This document shows, piece after piece, positions 1 to 6,072 of a stretch of 6,269 bases of DNA (its first letter is position 1; every line of letters begins with the position of its first letter). The notes under the pieces are model-generated. The model was not told where the DNA came from and ran no database searches. It saw only the letters and a program-made list of their open reading frames with translations. A program made the translations under genes and the position numbers. This stretch comes from an uncultured Lachnospiraceae bacterium (lineage in GTDB: Bacteria; Bacillota; Clostridia; Lachnospirales; Lachnospiraceae): contig CALYSH010000094.1 in the NCBI GenBank assembly GCA_945485625.1, forward strand, positions 1 through 6,269. Reading direction: 5' to 3'.

Positions 1-2
1 CT

Positions 3-1598
3 TCCGTCGTCTGCGTAATCGAAATACTCAATAACAGCCTTCTATATCTGAATAGGGCGCAGGGGGAGGGGCCGGATACAATTGTGGAAAAACTGGGGCG
101 GTATCTGCTTCTCACGTCGGCAATCAATTTTGGTCTGGTTTGGTTAAGCTACCAGTTTGAAAAGAGAATCAGAAATGAGAAACTGAAGCGCTATCTATTG
201 ATGTTTTTCATGGTGCTGCTTTGTACGGATGTGGCATTCTCTCATTATCAGTTTTCCATCTGCTTTGGATTGTTTGTGGTTCCAATCATTATGTGTACGC
301 CGTATGAGGATTGGAAGCTGACGCTTTACACGCTGATTCTTTCTTTGGCCGGAGAGCTTACGGCCGTATTGGCCAGAGGGTTTGATCCGGAATATAACCA
401 TGATATTGGGCCGGAGGCGGCCATCGCATTTGCTTTTGCTCTGTGTGTGTTTGTCTTCGCATTGATTATCAGCGATACAATGAAGAGGACACGCAACTCT
501 TTAAAGGAGGCTGTAATTGCCATAGAAAAGGGGAACGCGTCCACGGAACGGATGGTTCTTTCCATGAATATGCTGGAAACCCTTGCAAACACAATTGACG
601 CAAAGGATAAGTATACGAACGGTCATTCTTTGCGCGTTTCCATTTATGCCACAAAACTGGCCCAGGCTATGGGGTGGGATGAAAGCAAAGTATTCCTGCT
701 GCGTTATGAGGCGCTGCTGCATGATATTGGAAAGATCGGCGTGCCCGACACCATATTGAATAAGCCCTCCAGATTGACCGAAGAGGAATTTGAGTTGGTC
801 AAATCTCATACGGTGGTGGGTTCTGATATTCTGAAAAAGATGATTGTTCTGCCGGGTGCCTCTGATGTTGCCAGACATCATCATGAGCGATACGACGGAA
901 GGGGATACCCGGATGGGCTTTCCGGTTCCGATATTCCCATTAACGCGCGTATTGTATGTGTCGCGGATGCCTACGATGCCATGAATTCAAACCGGGTTTA
1001 TCGAAAGGCCCTGAATCCGGTATCCATTCGCGCTGAATTGATTGGCGGAAGAGGAACACAGTTTGATCCGGAACTTCTGGACACTTTTGTCGCGTTGTTC
1101 GATGCCGGTGAGCTGGCAATCCCCGATTCCACCGATGCCCCAAGTACAAATGAAGAACAGAATATCATGGATGACATCAACAAATTGCTGCAGCGTTTGA
1201 ATGATCTTTCCATACAGTATAACTCCATCCATGATTTTGATCGTTATTATCAATACATGAAGAACATCGGTCGTAGATACCACCGCTCTGTGGAAGTACT
1301 TCAGATTGACGTTGTGAAAACAGCGGAAGGGGAAGCGGCCATAAGTGAGAGCGAAGTATCGGACATCCTTTCCGGATTGATCCACAAATGTATCAGAGGT
1401 GTTGACGTTCACAACAGGTTTACGGATACAAGGCATATGGTGATACTGCTGGATGCAGGATTGCCAAATGTGGATATTGTAAAAGGGCGTATTGAACATC
1501 TATACGAGGCAAGTGAAGCCAGCAAGGAATATCAGCTTGTATTTTCTGTCTTTGATTATATGGAAGCACCGGAAGAGGTAAAAAGAATAGAGTCCTGA
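3..1598 (+). CDS. Membrane HD-GYP cyclic-di-GMP phosphodiesterase with degenerate GGDEF-like tail (5' partial)
   Basis: Likely hydrolyses cyclic di-GMP at the inner face of the membrane. Residues are numbered from the GTG at 84. Hydrophobic segments at about 6-24, 37-52, 54-71, 76-96 and 111-130 form a multi-pass N-terminal region, followed by a linker and an HD-GYP domain (about 160-345). The HD-GYP signatures are intact: metal-binding H181, HD at 213-214, HHExxDGxGYP at 266-276 and the late Asp D295, so it should be active. Residues about 356-495 look like a GGDEF fold whose signature is replaced by TDTRH (447-451). Start: the only candidate in the window is GTG 84, whose purine-rich stretch (61-71) lies 12 bases away, which is long. 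The frame is open back to position 3 and encodes a hydrophobic run, so I treat the gene as continuing off the left edge. It stops at TGA 1596-1598, before a hairpin. The HD-GYP assignment is firm; the sensed signal is unknown. Confidence 0.9.
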   Translation, partial: SVVCVIEILNNSLLYLNRAQGEGPDTIVEKLGRYLLLTSAINFGLVWLSYQFEKRIRNEKLKRYLLMFFMVLLCTDVAFSHYQFSICFGLFVVPIIMCTPYEDWKLTLYTLILSLAGELTAVLARGFDPEYNHDIGPEAAIAFAFALCVFVFALIISDTMKRTRNSLKEAVIAIEKGNASTERMVLSMNMLETLANTIDAKDKYTNGHSLRVSIYATKLAQAMGWDESKVFLLRYEALLHDIGKIGVPDTILNKPSRLTEEEFELVKSHTVVGSDILKKMIVLPGASDVARHHHERYDGRGYPDGLSGSDIPINARIVCVADAYDAMNSNRVYRKALNPVSIRAELIGGRGTQFDPELLDTFVALFDAGELAIPDSTDAPSTNEEQNIMDDINKLLQRLNDLSIQYNSIHDFDRYYQYMKNIGRRYHRSVEVLQIDVVKTAEGEAAISESEVSDILSGLIHKCIRGVDVHNRFTDTRHMVILLDAGLPNVDIVKGRIEHLYEASEASKEYQLVFSVFDYMEAPEEVKRIES

Positions 1599-1628
1599 GA
1601 ACGGCTTGTAAATGAACCTATAGACTGT

Positions 1629-1663
1629 AAAATCCCGAATGCTTTTGCCGCATTCGGGATTTT
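1629..1663. terminator. Bidirectional terminator hairpin between convergent genes
   Basis: A perfect 14-bp stem (1629-1642 pairs with 1650-1663) encloses a 7-base loop. The outer four pairs are A/T, giving AAAA on the left and TTTT on the right, so either strand reads as a GC-rich stem ending in U residues. It lies 30 bases after the HD-GYP stop codon and about 65 bases beyond the stop of the minus-strand zinc-ribbon gene, which is the position expected for a shared terminator. The U-tract outside the stem is poor in both directions. Confidence 0.8.
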
Positions 1664-1727
1664 GATAGCAGAAGAAAAGTGAAGCCGTGACCTGCATGAT
1701 AATAACCCTGCAGGTTGCCTACATTGG

Positions 1728-2843
1728 TCACAGCACTGCCTGCCCCTGGCTTTCAACGGGAAGTATAACTGAAAATGAGGTTTCGTTCCAATCATCATCC
1801 CGATAGAGAAGAGAAATGGTGAGGTCCTTCAGATCTTCGATTTTTTCAACAGGGAGATCGCTGCAGCTGCACTGGATTACCCTTTTTGTATGAGCCGGCA
1901 GGGGGGAATAAATCCACAGATCACAGGCCGAACCATTGGCCAGAACATCATCGCTGCGCAGAACAAGATTTCGATCACTTTTGTTTTCGATAAAGATCAG
2001 GAATGAAATGTCGCTCAGACTCGCGGAATCATATTTCGGTGGAATATAACCGCGGTACACCAGCCGAACATTTTCATCCTCAAACAATGGGGCCCCGTCA
2101 TCGGCAGGATTCGGCTGGGTTTTCAATTCCGTGTCAGGAAATGGGACGCAGATGAAATCAGTCAGAACAGCCTGGTCACTGTTCTTTGCTTCATAAAAGC
2201 CCAGACGAAAACCATAGGTAGAAACGGTGCTGATTCCGCAGTAGTTCAGGGCATCTTCATTCAGGTACAAAGTTAGGCACTCCGATTGCCTGGGCTTGAT
2301 TTCTCCACTGAGATACGCGTATTCGTCCAGACAAAAATCATTCACGGTCAGACTGTCAAGCCATAAAAAAATGCGTTTTTTGCCGTCATTGAAAATGTTC
2401 AGGGGAAGTTCGGAAGTGAAGCCCGTCTCGGGATTCCAGGGGGTGCTAACCCGGATTCCGTTTCCGGAATAGAGCAGATAGTCATCCTGCGGAAGGGATT
2501 CGGAAGTCGGGCTGGTTATGTAGCTCAGAGTATCTCCGAATTTTTCCGCGATATTCTTGGTAGCGTCCATGATGGGGCCTAACAGGAAAAGGACAAGCAT
2601 GACGACGCCCAATGGGCGAACCTTCCGCTTTTTCGCCGGGCGACGCTTCTGGGGAACCGGCGGGCAGCCAAAGGGATCGGCAGTGGGAATGGGCTTGCGT
2701 GTTGTTTCCCGAATGACCAGAGGTTCTCCCTTATGTACATGGAGCCGGTGGGCGATTTCTTCGTTAAAGGTTTCATATCCGCAATTTCGACACTTTTTTC
2801 CGTTAAAGGAATTTCCGCAGCTGGGGCAATCATACCGGGGCAT
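1728..2843 (-). CDS. Zinc-ribbon single-pass membrane protein with a duplicated ectodomain, function unknown
   Basis: I do not recognise a named family for the whole 371-residue protein. A zinc ribbon of four cysteines (C6, C9, C18, C21; CPSC and CRNCG) opens it. A basic stretch (66-76) then precedes one transmembrane helix (about 77-93), so by the positive-inside rule the ribbon is cytoplasmic and residues 94-371 are outside. The outer part is beta-rich and seems to hold two copies of one domain, about 122-236 and 252-363. Shared positions include a Y/F-x-IR/VR-V/L opening, an N-x-x-x-+-x-hydrophobic core segment and a hydrophobic final strand ending in P. Start: I chose the ATG at 2843 because AGGAGG (2850-2855) lies 6 bases upstream; an in-frame ATG at 2849 would add two residues. 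It has its own promoter and is separated from the upstream thioredoxin gene by a terminator. Clostridial zinc-ribbon membrane proteins of this layout are usually uncharacterised. Confidence 0.85.
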   Translation of the reverse strand: MPRYDCPSCGNSFNGKKCRNCGYETFNEEIAHRLHVHKGEPLVIRETTRKPIPTADPFGCPPVPQKRRPAKKRKVRPLGVVMLVLFLLGPIMDATKNIAEKFGDTLSYITSPTSESLPQDDYLLYSGNGIRVSTPWNPETGFTSELPLNIFNDGKKRIFLWLDSLTVNDFCLDEYAYLSGEIKPRQSECLTLYLNEDALNYCGISTVSTYGFRLGFYEAKNSDQAVLTDFICVPFPDTELKTQPNPADDGAPLFEDENVRLVYRGYIPPKYDSASLSDISFLIFIENKSDRNLVLRSDDVLANGSACDLWIYSPLPAHTKRVIQCSCSDLPVEKIEDLKDLTISLLYRDDDWNETSFSVILPVESQGQAVL

Positions 2844-2849
2844 ATACAT

Positions 2850-2858
2850 CCTCCTCCT
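2850..2858 (-). promoter_or_regulatory. Doubled ribosome binding site that decides the zinc-ribbon start
   Basis: On the minus strand two overlapping AGGAGG motifs occupy 2858-2853 and 2855-2850. The first is only 3 bases from the ATG at 2849. The second is 6 bases from the ATG at 2843, a normal spacing. This favours the downstream start, although both could be used and would give almost the same protein. Confidence 0.6.
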
Positions 2859-2865
2859 TTTTGAT

Positions 2866-2895
2866 ATTATAACAAGCGGTGAACGGTTGTGTCAA
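2866..2895 (-). promoter_or_regulatory. Consensus sigma-A-type promoter of the zinc-ribbon gene
   Basis: On the minus strand the -35 box TTGACA is at 2895-2890 and the -10 box TATAAT at 2871-2866. Both match the consensus at all six positions, with an 18-base spacer. Transcription should begin near 2859, leaving a leader of only about 10-16 bases that is almost entirely the ribosome binding site. The -35 box starts one base after the T-tract of the thioredoxin terminator. This suggests strong constitutive transcription independent of the upstream gene. Confidence 0.85.
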
Positions 2896-2896
2896 G

Positions 2897-2924
2897 AAAA
2901 AGCCCTGCTTTACGCAAGCAGGGC
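2897..2924 (-). terminator. Rho-independent terminator of the thioredoxin gene, overlapping its stop codon
   Basis: A 9-bp GC-rich stem (2916-2924 pairs with 2902-2910 on the minus strand) with a 5-base loop is followed by five T residues at 2901-2897. The 5' arm is inside the coding sequence: it encodes the final Ala-Leu-Leu region, and the TAA stop (2912-2910) lies in the loop and the 3' arm. A ribosome terminating here would cover the hairpin. Confidence 0.85.
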
Positions 2925-3218
2925 CAGAATTTGGGCTTCGGACAACACACCCTGGGTTCGTTGAATTTCCTTTCCGTTCTGGAAGACAATGAGGGTGGGA
3001 ATGCTGCTGACGTGGAAGGCCTGTGCCAATTCCGTAACGTCATCCACATTTACCTGATAGAACCCAATTCCCGATGCCTTTTTTTCCGCGGACAGAAGAA
3101 TCGGTGCCAGGGCCTGGCAGGGACCGCACCAGGGAGCCCAAAAATCCACCAGACAGGTATTGGAGGATTTGCAAATCAATTCTTCAAATTCTTTTCTGGA
3201 GGAAATTGCTTGTGCCAT
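2910..3218 (-). CDS. trxA: Thioredoxin
   Basis: A 102-residue cytoplasmic thioredoxin, the usual length for a single-domain member. It reduces protein disulfides through a dithiol, normally recharged by thioredoxin reductase, which is not in this window. The active site WCGPC (W30, C31, C34) is canonical, preceded by the usual VDFWAP strand. The cis-proline loop I73-P74-T75 and the following LIVF strand and glycine turn are present. There is no signal peptide or extra domain. Start: the ATG at 3218 has GGAG at 3231-3228, 9 bases upstream. The gene is divergent from the flavodiiron gene and is closed by a terminator that begins within its last codons, so it is probably monocistronic. The symbol reflects the family; clostridia often carry several paralogues, and this may not be the principal housekeeping copy. 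Confidence 0.93.
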   Translation of the reverse strand: MAQAISSRKEFEELICKSSNTCLVDFWAPWCGPCQALAPILLSAEKKASGIGFYQVNVDDVTELAQAFHVSSIPTLIVFQNGKEIQRTQGVLSEAQILALLA

Positions 3219-3249
3219 AAACGATTACTCCTTTTCAGAAATGGATTGC

Positions 3250-3262
3250 CGGATCGAATCCG
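3250..3262. repeat. Short inverted repeat in the thioredoxin leader (possible operator)
   Basis: Two 5-base arms, CGGAT (3250-3254) and ATCCG (3258-3262), flank a 3-base spacer. They lie about 32-44 bases before the thioredoxin start codon. A second, overlapping pairing is possible (GGATT 3243-3247 with AATCC 3257-3261). The repeat is short and could be chance; I do not recognise it as a known operator. Confidence 0.25.
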
Positions 3263-3292
3263 AAAAAACGGTTGAAATTTTGCGAAATTCAT

Positions 3293-3320
3293 ACTGTACA
3301 AAATGGCATTTTTATGGTAA
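3293..3320 (-). promoter_or_regulatory. Candidate thioredoxin promoter
   Basis: On the minus strand TTACCA (3320-3315) and TACAGT (3298-3293) each match 4 of 6 consensus bases with a 16-base spacer. Transcription would start near 3286, giving a leader of roughly 67 bases that contains the inverted repeat at 3250-3262. The match is weak. It occupies the same DNA as the better plus-strand promoter, so its identification is tentative. Confidence 0.3.
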
Positions 3321-3323
3321 TAT
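3295..3323 (+). promoter_or_regulatory. Extended -10 promoter of the flavodiiron gene
   Basis: The -35-like TGTACA (3295-3300) and -10-like TAATAT (3318-3323) are separated by 17 bases, and TGG before the -10 box gives an extended -10. Transcription would start near 3330, with a leader of about 30 bases carrying AAAGGAG (3346-3352) 7 bases before the ATG at 3360. Both hexamers match 4 of 6; the extended -10 and the spacing make it the best candidate in this gap. Confidence 0.5.
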
Positions 3324-3359
3324 CCAGAATTAGAATGAATCTCATAAAGGAGAAGGATT

Positions 3360-5150
3360 ATGAACATTTCTAATGATATTCGCTATGTGGGTGTCAATGA
3401 CCATCAGGTGGACCTGTTTGAGGGTCAGTACCGGGTTCCCAATGGCATGGCCTACAATTCCTACGTGATTCTGGACGAAAAGGTCGCGGTCATGGATACG
3501 GTGGACAAGAATTTCACCCATGAATGGCTGGACAACATCCAGAATGTGCTCCAGGGCAGAAAGCCGGATTATCTGATTGTTCAGCATATGGAGCCGGACC
3601 ATTCTGCCAACATCGCCAACTTTATGAAGGTCTTCCCGGAAACCACAATTGTTTCCTCCGCCAAGGCATTCACCATGATGGGCGCCTTTTTCGGCACCTG
3701 CTTTGAGGACCGCCGGATTGAGGTAGGGGAAATGAGCACCTTGTCCCTGGGTAAGCACACGCTGACCTTTGTAACGGCGCCCATGGTGCATTGGCCCGAA
3801 GTGATTGTGACCTATGATAGCACGGATAAGGTCCTGTTCTCCGCCGACGGCTTTGGCAAGTTTGGCGCTTTGGATGTGGAGGAGCCCTGGGATGACGAGG
3901 CCCGCCGTTATTATATCGGCATTGTGGGCAAATATGGCGCTCAGGTGCAAAATCTGCTGAAAAAGGCTGCCACACTGGATATTCAGACCATTTGCACTCT
4001 CCATGGCCCCGTGCTGACAGAGAATCTGGGTCACTATCTGAAGCTCTATGACATTTGGTCCTCCTATACCGTGGAAAGTGAAGGCATTGTCGTTGCTTAC
4101 ACCAGCGTGTACGGAAACACCAGAGCAGCCGCGGAAAATCTGGTTGCCAAGCTCAGGGCCAACGGCTGCCCCAAGGTGGTTGTTCATGATCTTGCCCGGG
4201 GTGACATGGCTCAGGCGGTTGCTGACGCTTTCCGTTACAACAAACTGGTGTTGGCTACAACCACCTACAACGCGGATATTTTCCCCTTTATGAAGGAATT
4301 TATCCATCACCTGACGGAACGGAATTTCTGCAACCGTACGGTTGCTCTGATTGAAAACGGCTCCTGGGCACCTTTGGCTGCCAAGGTGATGAAGACCATG
4401 CTTGCGGAATGCAAGAATCTGACCTTCACGGAAACGAATGTGCGCATTCTTTCCGCACTCAATGAGACCTCCTCTGCTCAGGTGGAGGCTCTGGCAAAGG
4501 AACTGTGCACGGAGTATCTGGCGCAGCAGAATGCCACTGCCAATAAAAATGATCTGACAGCGCTCTTTAACATCGGCTACGGCCTGTATGTGGTGACCAG
4601 CAACGATGGGACCAAGGACAACGGACTGATTGTCAATACCGTCAGCCAGGTAACCAATACGCCCAACCGGGTGGCGGTGACCATCAATAAGCAGAACTAC
4701 TCTTTCCATACCATCCGCAAAACCGGCATTATGAATGTGAACTGCCTGGATGTGACAGCGCCGTTTTCGGTGTTTGAGCGTTTCGGTTTCCAGAGTGGCC
4801 GTACGGCAGATAAGTTTGCCGGGATGGAGTTCCTGCGGTCCGACAATGGCCTGGCCTTTTTGCCCAGGTACATCAATTCCTTTATGTCCTTAAAGGTTGA
4901 GGAGTACGTCGATCTGGGAACCCATGGTATGTTCATCTGTACGGTGGCGGAAGCAAGAGTGATGACGGACGCGGAAACCATGACCTATACATACTACCAG
5001 AAGAATGTGAAGCCCAAGCCCCAGACCGAGGGAAAGAAAGGCTTTGTATGCAAGGTGTGCGGCTGGATTTACGAGGGTGAAGAACTGCCGGATGACATTG
5101 TATGCCCTCTGTGTAAGCACGGCGCTGCCGACTTTGAACCCATTGGATAA
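3360..5150 (+). CDS. Four-module flavodiiron protein (diiron core, flavodoxin, flavin reductase, rubredoxin)
   Basis: A 596-residue cytoplasmic enzyme expected to reduce O2 to water and/or NO to N2O with electrons from NAD(P)H. Module 1 (about 1-240) is the metallo-beta-lactamase-like diiron domain, with ligands visible as H76, E78 and D80 (HMEPDH), H144, D163 and H215. Module 2 (about 241-388) is flavodoxin, with FMN-binding loops near TSVYGNT (248-254), TTTYNAD (300-306) and ENGSWAP (332-338). Module 3 (about 397-545) is a flavin-reductase-like FMN domain. Module 4 (561-596) is a rubredoxin with C564, C567, C582 and C585. Only 14 residues separate the two cysteine pairs, so it is the short-spacer type. 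All key residues are intact. In Moorella, modules 1-2 (FprA) and 3-4 (high-molecular-weight rubredoxin) are separate proteins; here they are fused. Start ATG 3360 has AAAGGAG 7 bases upstream. Monocistronic, divergent from thioredoxin. O2 versus NO preference cannot be read from the sequence. Confidence 0.95.
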   Translation: MNISNDIRYVGVNDHQVDLFEGQYRVPNGMAYNSYVILDEKVAVMDTVDKNFTHEWLDNIQNVLQGRKPDYLIVQHMEPDHSANIANFMKVFPETTIVSSAKAFTMMGAFFGTCFEDRRIEVGEMSTLSLGKHTLTFVTAPMVHWPEVIVTYDSTDKVLFSADGFGKFGALDVEEPWDDEARRYYIGIVGKYGAQVQNLLKKAATLDIQTICTLHGPVLTENLGHYLKLYDIWSSYTVESEGIVVAYTSVYGNTRAAAENLVAKLRANGCPKVVVHDLARGDMAQAVADAFRYNKLVLATTTYNADIFPFMKEFIHHLTERNFCNRTVALIENGSWAPLAAKVMKTMLAECKNLTFTETNVRILSALNETSSAQVEALAKELCTEYLAQQNATANKNDLTALFNIGYGLYVVTSNDGTKDNGLIVNTVSQVTNTPNRVAVTINKQNYSFHTIRKTGIMNVNCLDVTAPFSVFERFGFQSGRTADKFAGMEFLRSDNGLAFLPRYINSFMSLKVEEYVDLGTHGMFICTVAEARVMTDAETMTYTYYQKNVKPKPQTEGKKGFVCKVCGWIYEGEELPDDIVCPLCKHGAADFEPIG

Positions 5151-5166
5151 GAAATAGACTACAATA

Positions 5167-5206
5167 CCCTGCTGCACGCCTATGTGAGCTGCGGCAGGGC
5201 TTTTTT
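5167..5206 (+). terminator. Rho-independent terminator of the flavodiiron gene
   Basis: A 10-bp stem (5167-5176 with 5190-5199, one G-T pair) with a 13-base loop is followed by C and six T residues (5201-5206). It begins 16 bases after the flavodiiron stop codon, so the recombinase downstream needs its own promoter. Confidence 0.88.
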
Positions 5207-5231
5207 GCATCCACAGAAGGATCAAACCGTT

Positions 5232-5262
5232 TTGTATCGTTTCGGAAGCCTCTTGGTAAAAT
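5232..5262 (+). promoter_or_regulatory. Candidate promoter of the recombinase gene
   Basis: An extended -10 element, TGG plus TAAAAT (5257-5262, 5 of 6), has a -35-like TTGTAT at 5232-5237. The 19-base spacer is long, but an extended -10 can tolerate that. Transcription would start near 5269, about 25 bases before the ATG, with GGGAGG (5281-5286) as ribosome binding site. Confidence 0.5.
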
Positions 5263-5275
5263 AACGGTATTACCA
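5254..5275. repeat. Inverted repeat over the recombinase -10 box (possible operator)
   Basis: TGGTAA (5254-5259) and TTACCA (5270-5275) are perfect 6-base inverted arms 10 bases apart. They cover the -10 box and the likely transcription start. The placement suits a repressor site, but no repressor gene is visible and arms this short can occur by chance. Confidence 0.3.
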
Positions 5276-5294
5276 CTATCGGGAGGATTCCAAA

Positions 5295-5954
5295 ATGAAA
5301 AAAAGCAAACCAATTGTGAATATCCAAAAAATCAATGCCTATCTGACTTCCCTTCGGGAGCAGGAGCGTTCCGCGGCCACAATTCAGAAATACGGCCACG
5401 ATCTGAGGACGTTTCTGGACTTTGCAGGGAAGATGCCGTTTTCCAAAATCACTGTAATTGCCTGGAAGGAACAGCTGATGGCAAGCTATGCCCCTGCAAC
5501 GGTAAATTCCATGCTGGCGGCAATAAACGGCTATCTGCGCTTTTTCGGGTGGGGAGAGCTGCAGGTCAAGCCTCTGAAGATTCAGCAGGCCCTGTTTCTG
5601 GAGGAGCGAAGAGAGCTTACAAAAAAGGAATATGCGCGCCTTGTGGCGGCTGCTCAAAAAAAGGAAAATGAACGTCTTGCGTTGGTAATCCAGACGATCT
5701 GTGCCACCGGAATCCGGGTGTCGGAGCTGAAGTATATCACAGTGGAATCTCTGCAGACAGGCCGTGCGGAAATACGCAACAAGGGAAAGCTGCGTCTGGT
5801 TTTTCTGCCTGGTAAACTGCGCAGGGTTCTCAAACAATGTGCGCAAAAACAAAAAAAGACCGCCGGGGCGGTATTTACCACCCGGACGGGAAAGGAGCTG
5901 GACATATGTGAGGCCGCCCTTTGGCTGCTTTTTGCTGCGGAATGGTGCGTCTGA
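5295..5954 (+). pseudogene. Tyrosine recombinase/integrase, truncated before catalytic box II
   Basis: The first 200 or so residues read as an ordinary tyrosine recombinase. An N-terminal SAM-like core-binding domain covers about 8-95, and the catalytic domain begins near 107 (LTKKEYARL). It carries the first catalytic arginine R141 (ATGIRVSEL) and the beta-hairpin lysine region NKGKLR (162-167). After a VFTTRTGKELD segment (193-203), where family members continue for roughly another 80-90 residues, the sequence becomes unlike the family and stops at 219. The HxxR, H/W and nucleophilic Tyr motifs are absent, and I found none in the other plus-strand frames up to 6072. A deletion or replacement near 5905 is the likely cause, so it should not recombine DNA. 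The start at ATG 5295 has GGGAGG 8 bases upstream. No partner transposase, excisionase or attachment repeat is seen. It could instead be a short DNA-binding derivative. Confidence 0.75.
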
Positions 5955-6005
5955 TTCATTGAGAGGCAATTACCAAAACTTAAGGAAGTATTAAACCCCC
6001 GGCAG
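5955..6005. other. Intergenic stretch after the truncated recombinase, nothing recognised
   Basis: This gap between the recombinase stop and the next promoter contains no clear terminator hairpin, repeat or open frame. Together with about 50 bases before it, it may be DNA brought next to the broken recombinase by the rearrangement that removed the gene's end. I recognise nothing specific in it. Confidence 0.4.
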
Positions 6006-6034
6006 TTGACTTTTTGACGGGCTTTTCGTATGAT
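6006..6034 (+). promoter_or_regulatory. Near-consensus promoter of the adaptor lipoprotein gene
   Basis: The -35 box TTGACT (6006-6011) and -10 box TATGAT (6029-6034) each match 5 of 6 consensus bases with the ideal 17-base spacer. Transcription should start near 6041, giving a leader of about 30 bases with GGAGG at 6060-6064, 8 bases before the ATG at 6073. No operator-like repeat stands out. Confidence 0.85.
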
Positions 6035-6072
6035 GAACAAAACAAAAGTGTGCCCTGCGGGAGGATGCAAAT

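Noticed and set aside
1691..1714. CCTGCA/TGCAGG inverted repeat with a 12-base loop
   Set aside because: The stem is only 6 bp with a large loop and no T-tract; the nearby 14-bp hairpin explains termination better.
2557..2964. Plus-strand open frame of 135 codons
   Set aside because: It is antisense to the zinc-ribbon gene and crosses the thioredoxin terminator and the consensus promoter; its composition is not protein-like.
3342..4709. Minus-strand open frame of 455 codons
   Set aside because: It lies antisense to the flavodiiron gene, whose product has all family motifs. The minus-strand translation shows no recognisable domain and no convincing ribosome binding site. It is a by-product of codon bias.
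5167..5206. Similarity between the stems of the thioredoxin and flavodiiron terminators (both use CCCTGC/GCAGGG)
   Set aside because: The match is limited to six GC-rich bases per arm, which is common in terminators; loops and flanks differ, so I do not call a dispersed repeat.
5850..5872. In-phase slippery heptamer A-AAA-AAG followed by a GC-rich hairpin in the recombinase gene, suggesting programmed -1 frameshifting
   Set aside because: The hairpin (5859-5872) starts with no useful spacer after the heptamer, and the -1 frame stops after about 17 codons without restoring any catalytic motif. The +1 frame gives no motif either.
4890..5969. Minus-strand open frame of 359 codons spanning the end of the flavodiiron gene and the recombinase
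   Set aside because: It runs antisense through two genes and through the flavodiiron terminator, and its translation is low-complexity without a known motif.
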